In this document: positions 41,814 to 52,549 of the stretch, in pieces
How positions within the stretch are numbered: the stretch's first letter is position 1
Layout of the letters: every line of letters begins with the position of its first letter
Source of the DNA: Haematococcus lacustris
Taxonomy: Eukaryota > Chlorophyta > Chlorophyceae > Chlamydomonadales > Haematococcaceae
Length of the DNA stretch: 64,000 nt
Assembly: GCA_030144725.1 (NCBI GenBank)
Contig: JASKMD010000016.1
Coordinates: 2,969,567 to 3,033,566 of the forward strand
Direction of reading: 5' to 3'
Notes under the pieces: model-generated
Databases searched by the model: none
What the model saw: only the letters and a program-made list of their open reading frames with translations
Told to the model about the DNA's origin: nothing
Translations under genes and position numbers: made by a program

Positions 41814-44800
41814 ATGTTCAAACGCGATGCAGGCAAGCGCAAGGATTTGAGCCCGGCGGTTCGAGGACCATTCTTCACGGCCTCAGAAGTCGCACAGGTC
41901 AGCACCACGGTCAGACTGCGGCACAGCCAAACAAACGGGCGAACCTACTCAGCGCAACACAGGCTGGCCATCAGGGGTCTGACCCGCCTCCTGGCCCACT
42001 CTGCCTGGAGCCTGGCCCTTGGCCCGCCCAGCCACTGCATGTGTCTGGGCGGCGGGAGGCAGCAGCCTCCCCACCCACCGCCCATAGTCCATCAGGCCTC
42101 TCCAGGTCCCCAGGCAGCTGTCTTGCCTGCTGGCCTAATAGGTAGGGGGCACACAGCGCAGCTCCTGCTAAGGCTGGTCTTGGGCGCCAGGCCCCAGCCT
42201 TCCGCTTCACTGCCTCCCCCCTGCCCCTTTGCGCCACGAGGCGCGCGCCATGAGGTGCTCCATGGAGGTCAGCCTGGCAGGCGGGGGGCCAGCCGCCCTG
42301 CCTGGCCAGCCCTGGCAGCGCACCCCCACTGGGCTGCTAGGCCTGGGAGGGAGAGGAGGAGCAGCAGCAGCAGCAGGTGCACATGGAGCACATGGAGCAT
42401 GCCCAAACATGCCCAAGCATGACGACTCCTGGCCTAGCCACAGGCATGCAAACACAGACATGCAAACATGCCGCTGCTGCCGCCGCCGCCGCTGCCGCCA
42501 CCGCCGCCGCTGCACCTGCTGCCCATGCTGCCCATGCTGCCCATGCTGCCCATGCTGCCCATGGTGCCCATGGTGCCCATGATACATGCACACCCCTGAC
42601 CGCTACCCCTTCCTGGGGTCATCGCCAACATGGGGACATGGGGCCAGTCATGGGCGTTGCGGCACGCCTGCATGCAATGTCCCCGACCCCCCCCCCCCAC
42701 ACACACACTAGCCTGCCCTCCCCACTCCCAACATTGCTGCTGCTGCTGCCACTGTTGCTGCCACTGCTGCCACTGCCACTGTTGCTGCCACTGTTGCTGC
42801 CACTGTTGCTGCCACTGTTGCTGCCACTGTTGCTGCCACTGTTGCTGCCACTGTTGCTGCCACTGTTGCTGCCACTGTTGCTGCCACTGTTGCTGCCACT
42901 GTTGCTGCTGCTGCTGCTGCCACTGTTTCTGCTGCCACTGCTGCCGCTGCCACGCCTCACACACATGATTAGGCGCGCTGTGGCTGCCCGGCTGCAGGTC
43001 AGGACCGGGCTGCTTGAGTGGTACGACCTGCACCACCGGGTGCTGCCCTGGCGCCGCACCCCCCACTCCCGCCGCACCCTCCCCGCCCCCGCAGGTGTGA
43101 CCTGTAGGTGAGAGCAGGTGTGAGAAGTGAGGGTGTGAGGCGTGTCAGCAGCAGGTGAGCAGGTGTGCGGGGGTGTGTGTGACCAGCAGGTGTGACCCGC
43201 ATGGTGTGACCAGCAGGTGTGACGAGGTAGGGTAGGGTGAGGGCTTGGCTGCTGAGAACATTGCGTGGTCCCTGGCCAGAGGACGTTTACTGCCAGAGGG
43301 CCTCGAGAGGGTTTGATCCCCGGGCTGAGGCTAAGGGCAGGGGCAGGGGCAGGGGCAGGGGCAGGGGCAGGGGCAGGGGCAGGGGCAGGGGCAGGGGCAG
43401 GGGCAGGGGCAGGGGCAGGGGCAGGGGCAGGGGCAGGGCAGGGGCAGGGGCAGGGGCAGGGGCAGGGGCAGGGGCAGGGGCAGGGGCAGGGGCAGGGGCA
43501 GGGGCAGGGGCAGGGGCAGGGGCAGGGGCAGGGGCAGGGGCAGGGGCAGGGGCAGGGGCAGGGGCAGGGGCAGGGGCAGGGGCAGGGGCAGGGGCAGGGG
43601 CAGGGGCAGGGGCAGGGGCAGGGGCAGGGGCAGGGGCAGGGGCAGGGGCAGGGGCAGGGGCAGGGGCAGGGCAGGGCAGGGCAGGGGCAGGGGCAGGGGC
43701 AGGGGCAGGGGCAGGGGCAGGGGCAGGGGCAGGGGCAGGGGCAGGGCAGGGGCAGGGGCAGGGCAGGGGCAGGGGCAGGGGTAGGGGCTGGGGGTAGGGG
43801 CTGGGGCTAGGGGCAGGGGCAGGGGCAGGGGCAGGGGCAGGGGCAGGGGCAGGGGCAGGGGCAGGGGCAGGGGCAGGGCAGGGGCAGGGGCAGGGGCAGG
43901 GGCAGGGGCAGGGGCAGGGGCAGGGGCAGGGGCAGGGGCAGGGGCAGGGATAGGGGCTGGGGCTGGGGGTAGGGGCTGGGGCTAGGGGCAGGGCAGGGGC
44001 AGGGGCAGGGGCAGGGGCAGGGGCAGGGGCAGGGGCAGGGGCAGGGGCAGGGGCAGGGGCAGGGGCAGGGGCAGGGGCAGGGCAGGGGCAGGGGCAGGGG
44101 CAGGGGCAGGGCAGGGGCAGGGGCAGGGGCAGGGGCAGGGGCAGTTTGAAAGCTTGGTAGAAGCTGGGGTGTGACTGACCTGAAACTGTCAGCTGCCAGA
44201 GCAGTCTGGGCTAAGGGTGTGACGAGGACCAGGGGCCACAGCAGCAGGGGGTGAGGGGGGAGGGCAGGCGGGCCCCCTCATCATGCGTGCCTCAGTCTTA
44301 ACCCTAACCCAACCAGTCCTCACCCTCACCTAACCCTCACCTAACCCTCACCTAACCCTCACCTAACCCTGACCCCAACCCTAACCCAGCTTACACACTA
44401 GCTCAACCCTACCCTACTCAGCCTGCTGGTCCGCCCCTGCCTGCCTGGCAGGGCCTTATGAGGCAGCTGAGCCAGCCCCGCCTGCCTGCCAGCTGCCCCC
44501 CCAGGCCTTTGCCTACCGCGTGTGGGTGTCTGAGATCATGCTGCAGCAGACGCAGGTGGGGGGGGGGGGGCGGTTGGGTCACCTGGGTAGAGTCGAGGGG
44601 TAGGGTCGTAGGTAGGTAGGGGCGGGGGGGCCTAGGTGGGTAAGGGGGGGGGTGCTGGGCACCCTGTGGTCACAGTCACAACCTTCTTACTGACGCAGTA
44701 ACCCTAACACCGACCAAGGGCGCCCTCCCCCCGCCCTGCTGCTGGTGCTGCTGCTGCCAGGTGTCCACTGTGATCCCGTACCACCAGCGGTGGCTGGCCC

Positions 44801-47800
44801 AGTGGCCCACGGTGCAGCAGCTGGCGGAGGCTGAGCTGGAGCAGGTCAACACGCTGTGGGCAGGCCTAGGCTACTACAGGTAAGAGGGGGAGGGGGAGGC
44901 TGTGGTGGGTGCACCGGTGTGGGGTGGGAGGGGGAGGAGGCGGGCTGCCCCTGGGCTGTGGCAGGTCAGCCCCTGGTTGGGTAAGGTGGTTGCAGTTGGT
45001 GAGGGGGCCGAGGGGGGGGCCAGGGGTGGGGGTGGGGGTGGGGGTGGGGGTGGGGGTGGGGGTGGGGGTGGGGGTGGAGGTGGAGGTGGGGGGTGCTGCC
45101 CCACTGGGGCCCAGGGGGTAAGGCAGTCAGTGCTGCTGCTGCTGCTGCTGTTGCTGCCTTGCTGCCTTGCTGCTGCAGCAGGGCCAAAAGGGGTAGGCTA
45201 GTCAGTGCTGCTGCCATGCCATCATGCCATCATTGTTGCTATTATCTAGGTGCCGCATCTGCTGCTGCTTTGCTGCTGCTGCTGCTGCTGCTGTTGCTGC
45301 CTGCAGGCGAGCTCGTTACTTGCTTGATGGCGCCCGCCACGTGGTGACCAAGCTAGGGGGCCTGTTCCCTGAGACAGCAAAGGACCTGCTCAGCATACCG
45401 GGTGGGCCAAGCCCTCACCTGGACCTGCTGCTCTGCTGCCGCCCCTGCTGCCCTTGCCCCTGCTGACCTTGTCCCTTTTGAAGGGGAGGGGGAGGGGTAA
45501 GGGGAGGGGGAGCGGGAGGGGGAGGGGGAGGGGGAGGGGAGGGGGAGGGGGAGCGGGAGGGGGAGGGGGAGGGGGAGGGGGAGGGGGAGCGGGAGGGGGA
45601 GGGGGAGGGGTCACACAACCAGCACAACAAACATTCTAACTTCCACACCATGAACAAGTGACAGCACAAGAGCAAGTGTGACAGTGGTCAGTGAGGTGAA
45701 GAGTGAGCCATGTGCTCCCCATGCATCAAATGCCACATGCGTCTCAGGCGTGGGTCCCTACACCTCCGCTGCAATTGCTTCAATTGCGTTTGGTGACCAT
45801 GCGGCAGTGGTGGATGGCAATGTGGTCAGGGTCCTGGCCCGGCTGCGGGCCCTCCCTGGAGACCCCACGAAGCAGGTGAGGGGGCAGCAGCAGCAGCAGC
45901 AGGGACGGCAGCAGTGGCAGCAGTGGCAGCAGTGGCGGAAGTGGCGGAAGTGGCGGCAGCAGCAACAAAACCTGGGATTAATTACATCAGTTGCATCAGT
46001 TGCATCAGCTGCATCGATGCTAATACCAACAATGGTGTTGGTGTCGCGTCAATGATGTAAGTACCGTATTAAGGTAGGTTGACCTGCAGCCTGAGCAGCA
46101 TCAGCAGTTCATGACACTAGCGCTGTTACCCAGCTCAGGGGAGGAGGCATGGAGCAGAGGGAGGTGACGGGGTCCCCTGCTGCTGACCATGCATGCATGG
46201 CCACCCCCCCCTCCATGCAGGCAGCCTTGCATGCCGCCATGGCTGCTGAGCTTTTAGACCTTGGTCGGCCCGGTGACTTCAACCAAGTAAGCAGCAGGCA
46301 TGGGGGGGCCGGCAGGTGTGTGTGTGGGGGGGGGAGGACACTGCCAGCAGGATGGTGGGAGCAGGCCCCTCCTCCCTTGATGCACGCTGGTGAATACCGG
46401 AGTAGTCTTCTTCTTCTTCTTCTTCTTCTTCTTCTTCTTCTTCTTCTTCTTCTTCTTCTTCTTCTTTTTTCTTCTTCTTTCTTCTTCTTCTTCTTCTTTC
46501 TTCTTCTCCTTCTTTCTTCTTCTTCTTCACCGCCAGCAGCTGGTGTAGGAGCCTTGGCCTGGGAAAAGGGTGGCTGAGAAGAGCAGCAGTATTGGGAGGG
46601 GCCAGGGCAGGGCAGGGCAGGGCAGGGCAGGGCAGGGCAGGGCAGGGCAGGGCAGGGCAGGGCAGGGCAGGGCAGGGCAGGGCAGGGCAGGGCAGGGCAG
46701 GGCAGGGCAGGGCAGGGCAGGGCAGGGCAGGGCAGGGCAGGGCAGGGCAGGTGGTGCTGTGCGGTGCTTAGTTGGTGTGCTGCCCTGCCTGATGGTGGCC
46801 CAGGCAGTGATGGAGCTGGGGGCGAGGGTGTGTAAGCCGCAGCTGCCGGAGTGTGACACCTGCCCTGTGAGGTCCAGCTGTCAGGCTCATGCCCAGTGGC
46901 AGGTGGGCTGTGTGAGGGGGGGTGGAGAGGGCTGAAGGGGGGAGGGGGGAGGGGGAGGGGGGAGGGGGGAGGGGGGAGGGGGGAGGGGGGAGGGGGGAGG
47001 GGGAGGGGGGAGGGGGGAGGGGGGAGGGGGGAGGGGGAGGGGGAGGGGGGAGGGGGGAGGGGGAGGGGGAGGGGGGAGGGGGGAGGGGGGAGGGGAGGGG
47101 GAGGGGGGAGGGGGGAGGGGGGAGGGGGGAGGGGGGAGGGGGGAGGGGGGAGGGGGAGGGGGGAGGGGGGAGGGGGGAGGGGGGAGGGGGGGAGGGGGGG
47201 AGGGGGGAGGGGGGAGGGGGGAGGGGGGAGGGGGGACGGGGAAGGGGGGAGGGGGGAGGGGGGAGGGGGGAGGGGGGAGGGGGAGGGGGAGGGGGGCTGT
47301 GGGTGGGTGAGAAGAGGGGAGAGGGGCAAGCTGCTGCCTGGGAAGGTCAGGCAGGGGTCAGGCAGGGGGGTCCAAGCCTGAATGTCTTAATTCCTAAGTG
47401 AGGGCCCTGACCCTGACCCTGACCCTGACCCTGACCCTGACCCTGACCCTGACCCTGACCTGTTGGCTGCAGGCACACATTGACGCGGGAGGGCTGCCGG
47501 ACATTGAAGACGCCCCCAAGGTCACTCGCTTTCCTGGTGGGAGGTGGCTGGGAGGGTAGAGGTGGGGGGTGGGTGAACGAGAGGGTGGGGGGTCAACGAG
47601 AGGGTGGGGGGTGGGGGGTGGGGGGTGGGGGGTGAACGAGAGGGTGGGGGTGGGGGGTGGGGGGCGGGTGAACGAGCGGGTGGGGGGTGGGGGGTGGGGT
47701 GTGGGGTGGTGAGTGGACATGAGGAGACCCGGGCGTAGAGGGCAGTAGGGGAAGGGGTGTAGGATGCTGGCCACTGGTCAGCTGTGTGTCAGTCAGCATA

Positions 47801-48688
47801 CGTTGCGATCAAACTCCATTGCTACGAGTCACACACTACTACTAGGCGCTTGGCTAGCTGCAGCCATTACAGGGCCTGCCAGGCAGGGTAGGATCATGGA
47901 CACGCTAATTTTAGCTGTCTCACGCTAGTTTTTCAAATGTCATTTTACCAAAAATGTTGTAAAGTGATCTGACAGATCTCCTCAAACCTCTCGACCCCGA
48001 CAACGACCCTGGCTGTCAACCGTGTCCACCCTCCTCCCTCCTTTCATCTCCCCTGCTGTCCCCTTCCCCCTGTCGTGCTGCTGGGATTGATTCAACCGGC
48101 CACTGCTGCCTTTCCCAGATGCTTGCTTTCTTTGCCCCTGACTGCCCCTCACTGCCTCCCAACCTCAGAATGCCCCCCACCCCACCCCCCTGGGTGCCCC
48201 TCCCTCCCTCCCCTCCCCCCCTGACCTTGGCGGTGCAGGTAGGAAGGAGGTGAAGGCCAAGAAGGAGCAGTGCGTGGCAGTGGCGGTGCTGGAGGTGCTG
48301 CATCACCAAGACCCTCCCCGGCAGCCAGCTGAGGCACAGCCAGCTGCTGAGGGAGCCAGGGGTGGTCAGGGGCCAGTGGGGGCTGCTGGCAGTAGCAAGG
48401 GAGGTGAGGGGGCCCAGGGGGCTGAGGGGCGGGGGGGCGGGGGGCGTGGGGGTGGGGGGGCGGAAGGGCGGAGGGTGAACGTCCATCCCTGTCAGTCTGG
48501 GTTGGAGATGCTGTCCTACTGAGGCTAGTGGCGCGTGAGGGCATGAGGGTACAGTCAGTACAGACCCACTCGGCACGCCCTGCCACTGCCACTGCCACTG
48601 CCACCGCAGGGGCTGCCCCTGCACGCAAGAAGCAGCGGCGCATGCTGGACTTCGCCACCCCTGCCCCAGGGTCACAGCAGACACCTCC

Positions 48689-48721
<33 letters not shown>

Positions 48722-49304
48722 CATCCAGCGCAGCTACTTGCTGGTGCAGCGGCCTGAGTCAGGTCTGCTGGCGGGGCTGTGGGAGTTCCCAGGTACAGTG
48801 CCTGCTGCCTGCTGTCCCGCACCACACTGCCGGGCAGCACCCAGCTTGTTCATGGCCTGGCCCTGCCCTGCCGCTGCCTCACCCCTCCTCCAACCCCGTA
48901 CAGACTGTCTTGCTGCTGCCCTGTCCCTGCGCTGCCCTGCTGCCCCAGCCCATTGACCTGGCCCCTCCCTTGCAGTCAGCAGCAGCGCCTCCTCCATGCC
49001 GTGCTGCTGCCATCCCCCTCTCCTCTGCTGGTGCTAAGCTGCATGGCGTGCTTGCAGCATGCTGCTGGATAGAGGTCCACAAGGGGCCTGACACATGACG
49101 ACTGGTCAGCCTTGTGGTCATGCCTTGTGGTCGTGGCCTTGCAGGCGTGGTGCTGGCTGGGCAGGAGGCAGAGCCCACACTGAGTCAGAGACAGCAGGCC
49201 CTGGACTCCTACCTGGACAGCCTGTGCCACGGTGCGCTACAAGGCTGACGAAAAGGAGCTATTCAGCAGCAGCAGCAGCAGCTGCAGCAGTTGCAGCAGC
49301 AGTT

Positions 49305-49336
<32 letters not shown>

Positions 49337-50696
49337 TCCCACCTCCACGCCCTCAATCAAGACCACGCCCCCACACCCCCACCACCCACCACCACCCACC
49401 ACCAATACCCTGGCCACCCTGACAGTGCACACAGGGCGGCCAGCAAGGCAGCTGGGTGGCCTTGTGCTGTAGGCACCAAGATTCCACCACCTCCTCCCCT
49501 GGCAGGCATCACATGGCAGCGTCAAGATCGTTGCATGGCTGCACAACACATACACCTGGCACATGGGAGGGAATATGGCGCAGCCACACTGGGTAGGGGC
49601 AGGGGCAGGGAGCTGTTAAACAGGCCACATCATCACCCCTCATCACTTTTCACGTCTTCTCATTATTTGTCACCACTATCCATGACTTTTCACAGCCCCC
49701 TGACCAGTTTGGTTTCCGTCCTCTCTGCTATGTCCATCCTCTGTAGGGTCCGACGGCAAGGTGACCAAGGCCAGCTCCGACGCCGACGCTGCTCCCCCCT
49801 GGTGTGCCTGTTTAGGCGCCCATCTGGAGCGACGCCATGACATGGGGTCATATGTCCATGTCTTCTCACACATCAAGTGAGGCCTGGTCCCCAAAGTGGC
49901 CGCACATCCCATGCATTCAGGGTAATGATGCGCATGCTTGTTAGGAGTTGACATGGCCCATGCATCCATGCTAGGCACAAGGGTTAGCCAGGGAGTGTCA
50001 AGCATTTCCTGGACCTTGACTAGTGCCCCAATCAAGGGGTTTTGCAGACCATGGTAAGGGTTAGGATGCCATGCATGCCATGCTGACCGTAAATTGGTCA
50101 AAGTTCCCATGCATCCTACTGCAAATGATGTCATGAAGTAAGCATATGTGGTGAGCATGAGTGTGATGTATCATGCAAGGGGGGCATCTGGGTCAGCAAG
50201 GCACATCTGATGTCATTTCTATGTTCACCTGCACACGCCCGCTGCTGCCTGCAGGCAGACAAACTTGGTGGAGCGCATCACCGTAAGAGTGGCCGACATC
50301 CGAGAGCTGGAAGCCAAGCTGAGAGGGACAACGCGAGCACAAGGCTCCGCTCCGGCATGCGATGGCAGCTCAAATGCAGACGTCGGGGGCGGTGGCGAGG
50401 TAAACACGGATAACGAAGCCGGAGGGAAACCGGTCAGCCAACCGGGCTGCAAGGACCGGAGCCGAAACAAGCGCGGCCCGGCAGCCAAGGCGACCTGCCA
50501 TCCAGCGACTCAAAAGCCGGTGGAAAGAGGGGCAGTGTCGGGGCCGTCCGCAGCGAAGCCAGCTGTCGCACTCCGGTTCGTACGGGAGCGTGACATGCTG
50601 TCGCAGGGCCTCAGCACCGGCCCTCGCAACATCTTCCAGCTCGCGTGCGGCGAGCCGGAGCTAGTGAAGAGACTAGGTAGAAAGAAGGCCCAGTGA
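41814..50696 (+). CDS. MUTY: Adenine DNA glycosylase (MutY/MUTYH homologue), 14 exons
   Basis: Exons, all phases agreeing: 41814-41897, 42998-43094, 44452-44555, 44761-44879, 45307-45401, 45748-45875, 46221-46286, 46804-46902, 47473-47536, 48239-48403, 48610-48792, 49145-49231, 49747-49876, 50255-50696; 620 residues. MutY removes adenine opposite 8-oxoguanine in base-excision repair. Seen: [25 protein letters not shown] with catalytic Glu88, WAGLGYYR, the helix-hairpin-helix [24 protein letters not shown] with catalytic Asp189, and a [4Fe-4S] set at Cys241, 248, 251 and 257 (spacing 6-2-5). A connector with QRRMLDFA and Gln10 leads to the NUDIX-like 8-oxoG domain ([26 protein letters not shown]). 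The frame stays open upstream of the ATG to the gap edge at 41712, so the true start may be hidden. Introns hold large G-rich arrays. Confidence 0.95.
42776..42905 (+). repeat. 12-bp minisatellite CTGTTGCTGCCA
   Basis: About 11 copies of CTGTTGCTGCCA in the first intron of the MutY gene. Confidence 0.95.
43334..44144 (+). repeat. Large (GGGGCA)n array, about 810 bp
   Basis: Three blocks of GGGGCA units with scattered GGGCA variants, separated by short GGGGTAGGGGCTGGGG-type interruptions. It lies in the second intron of the MutY gene, G-rich on the transcribed sense. Confidence 0.98.
44298..44392 (+). repeat. Telomere-like CCTAACCCTCA repeats
   Basis: About five units of CTAACCCTCAC flanked by CTAACCC-type sequence. 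It resembles a degenerate interstitial telomeric repeat; intronic in MutY. Confidence 0.8.
45026..45090 (+). repeat. (GGGGGT)n array
   Basis: About nine GGGGGT units in a MutY intron. Confidence 0.95.
45481..45610 (+). repeat. (GGGGGA)n array with GGGAGC variants
   Basis: G/A-rich hexamers just after the exon ending at 45401, in a MutY intron. Confidence 0.95.
46404..46527 (+). repeat. (CTT)n pyrimidine tract
   Basis: About 40 CTT units with small interruptions in the MutY intron between 46286 and 46804, directly before a GGGCA array. Confidence 0.97.
46604..46750 (+). repeat. (GGGCA)n array, about 29 units
   Basis: Perfect pentanucleotide array ending about 50 bases before the MutY exon at 46804. 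Confidence 0.98.
46935..47297 (+). repeat. (GGGGGA)n array
   Basis: More than 350 bases of GGGGGA/GGGGGGA, purine only, starting about 35 bases after the exon that ends at 46902. Confidence 0.98.
47407..47459 (+). repeat. (CCTGAC)n array
   Basis: Nine CCTGAC units ending about a dozen bases before the MutY exon at 47473, where they may act as its pyrimidine tract. Confidence 0.95.
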
Positions 50697-50769
50697 GCCG
50701 TGATCCTTGGCGGCTAGGTGCTATAAAGCTACATGTGACTACATTGTTACAACGTTACAGAGTTACGCG

Positions 50770-50774
50770 TGTAA
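50770..50774 (+). terminator. TGTAA polyadenylation signal of MutY
   Basis: TGTAA lies about 75 bases after the stop codon at 50694-50696, within a notably AT-rich stretch that follows the GC-rich last exon. Confidence 0.6.
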
Positions 50775-50915
50775 TTACATGTAGCTATGGACTATTACAT
50801 GTAGTTCTGCATCACTGTTAGGGATACAGAGATGTAGATATATCAGGTACAGAGGTATGTAGGTGCACGTCAGCCCCCTTGTCCATCACTGGGCCCCAAC
50901 CAACAAAAAATGACG

Positions 50916-50962
50916 ATATTGAGAGAGTATTTGCATGAACATTACCAACCCCATGTTGGGGC
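50916..50962 (+). repeat. Third copy of the YQPHVG repeat end
   Basis: TATTGAGAGAGTATTTGCAT and the bases to ATGTTGGGG match the 61.33-61.37 kb copy (inverted) over about 45 bases and the end of the 21.1 kb copy. The frame reads LREYLHEHYQPHVGA. Confidence 0.85.
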
Positions 50963-51017
50963 CGCCCGAACTGGGGCCTGTTCAAGCAACTTGGGTTTCA
51001 CATGTCAGTTGCAGCTT

Positions 51018-51049
51018 GGCTGACGGCTTAAGCGGTGTAAGCCACCTAT
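51018..51049 (+). repeat. Dispersed motif GGCTTAAGCGGTGTAAGCC
   Basis: Matches 20795-20826 nearly perfectly over about 32 bases and more loosely 29936-29963. All three are in plus orientation. Confidence 0.85.
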
Positions 51050-51069
51050 CTCGCAGTTGGCTCGTGAGT

Positions 51070-51523
51070 CGTGACATGATGCCTTACAAGTTGAGGCTGA
51101 CCTACCACGACACGCAAAGCAGAATAGGTGCATGTCAGCCCAGGCGCAAGGCTTGCCAGCCTTCCCCCATTCATTCCTGAACAATTGTCTAGTGTGGTGA
51201 TGTATTGTACAGTTATGGTACAGACCACACTTCAACCATGCAGCATGTATGTGCCTTTCTTACTGTCCCATCCCTCCAACTACACAACCTCACCAGGCAG
51301 TGGCACAGGCTAGGTGCCTTGCAGGTTCCTTACTATCATTGCTACTAACATGGTCTAACAATACTTGGTCTAGTGTCGTGTAGCAGCATTGATTGAGGCA
51401 CGCATTGGAAGCTGACAGCGTCACAGATTGAGTCCTGAAGACACTACCTTGGTTAGCTGGAACTCAGCTTGTAGAACATTCGTGACATAACGCCTTACAT
51501 GTTGAGGCTGACCTAACGCGACA
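51070..51523 (+). repeat. Direct repeat around TTGAGGCTGACCTA
   Basis: CGTGACATRAYGCCTTACAW followed by GTTGAGGCTGACCTA occurs at 51070-51107 and at 51481-51516. On the minus strand the second copy reads GQPQHVRRYVTNV within an open frame (51645-51421), so the unit may derive from a coding repeat. Confidence 0.8.
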
Positions 51524-51787
51524 CCATCCATATCAAACCCAAAACAGAGTAGAACTGCATCCTGCCTATTGTCTGGACTGCACCATCTTGCCAAATGTCT
51601 GGACTGAATATTCTTGCCAAATGTCTGGGTTGCCTTCTTGAGCATTCACACGCATGCCCCAACGTTATGCATGATGCAATGCAATGCAAGCAGCAATCCG
51701 AAGTCAAGGTCCTACAACGGTGTATACAGCATGCCAAACTCCATGGCGCCACTACGGTTTGCAAAATGTTCAGCTGCGGGCGGCACG

Positions 51788-52549
51788 CTACAAGCATTCG
51801 TTAAGCAAGGCTGGTGATGGCTGTACGGCTGACTGGGTGGCAAAGTGGCTATCCAGCAGCTCTCCTAAGCTGCTGGGTGACACCTTGGTGTACACGGTGC
51901 GCTTGGCTGAGGCACTGTGCTCGACTCTTAGCACAGCACCCTCCCTGCACTTGCCTAGGCACTTGCAAGGCAGGACGTCCACTGCCTCAGACCCGCTAGT
52001 GATGGCTGACACAGCTCGCAGCACGCCCACTGCACCCTTGGCCCTGCATTTGCTGCCTTGGCAGACCAGTACTCGCCCCTCCTGCTCGTAGCTGCGTGGG
52101 GCGTACTCAGGCAGCTCCAGGTCTAGGTCGTTGGGGTCGCAGACTGGAATGGGCACTTGCATGGCCTGCCCCGCTGTAGTCACAAATGTCGCAGTTAGCG
52201 CGACGCCCTGGTTGGCTGCAGAATGCTGGTGAGGCTCCGGGTGCGCTGGGCGAGGGGGCTGGGGTCGGGGCGCAGGAGACCTGGCCCAACAGGTGCCGCT
52301 GACCTCCAGGCGCTTCAGCTCACTAAGCAGCGAGGTGGCTGTGTCATGGGCACTGGGCTGACACGCCACCGAGTTCGAAGGTGCTTTAAGAAGCTCTCGG
52401 TGTGCTCGCACTGCATCCGCTGCCTGCCTTCTGGCTAGCTTGCCCAGGGCGGACACAGCAGCGCCTGGTGCAGCTGCCTGGTGTTGCGCCTGGGCTGTGA
52501 CACGCCTGTGGGTCCTCACATTCCGGAGCATTGCGTGTGGGGCTGCCAT
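51788..52549 (-). CDS. Thioredoxin-like [2Fe-2S] ferredoxin domain protein
   Basis: An intronless frame of 253 residues from an ATG at 52549 to a TAA at 51788. Residues 1 to about 55 are Ala/Arg/His-rich and look like a plastid transit peptide. A Pro/His linker near 90-115 is followed by the domain at about 158-235: RVLVCQGSKCRAKGAVGVL (Cys163, Cys168), VLPCKCLGKCREGAVLRV (Cys195, 197, 201) and VYTKVSPSSLGELLDSHF. The Cx4C...Cx3C pattern in a thioredoxin fold is that of the thioredoxin-like [2Fe-2S] ferredoxins. In plants the same domain occurs in small plastid proteins and at the C-terminus of the soluble acyltransferase DGAT3. Electron carriage or a DGAT3-like role are both possible; the sequence does not decide. 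It is convergent with MutY, about 1.1 kb away. Confidence 0.88.
   Translation of the reverse strand: MAAPHAMLRNVRTHRRVTAQAQHQAAAPGAAVSALGKLARRQAADAVRAHRELLKAPSNSVACQPSAHDTATSLLSELKRLEVSGTCWARSPAPRPQPPRPAHPEPHQHSAANQGVALTATFVTTAGQAMQVPIPVCDPNDLDLELPEYAPRSYEQEGRVLVCQGSKCRAKGAVGVLRAVSAITSGSEAVDVLPCKCLGKCREGAVLRVEHSASAKRTVYTKVSPSSLGELLDSHFATQSAVQPSPALLNECL

Noticed and set aside
42966..42997. MutY start at the ATG at 42965
   Set aside because: An upstream exon (41814-41897, ending FFTASEVAQ) joins in phase at 42998 and gives the family-typical sequence before LLEWYD, so 42965 is more likely intronic.
43237..43810. Open frames of Gly-Arg, Ala-Gly and Gly-Gln repeats
   Set aside because: They arise from the GGGGCA array lying between two phase-matched MutY exons; treated as intron.
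46109..47401. Pro- and Gly/Glu-rich frames over purine tracts near MutY exons
   Set aside because: Shadows of GGGGGA, GGGCA and CTT arrays; the true MutY exons lie between them with matching phases.
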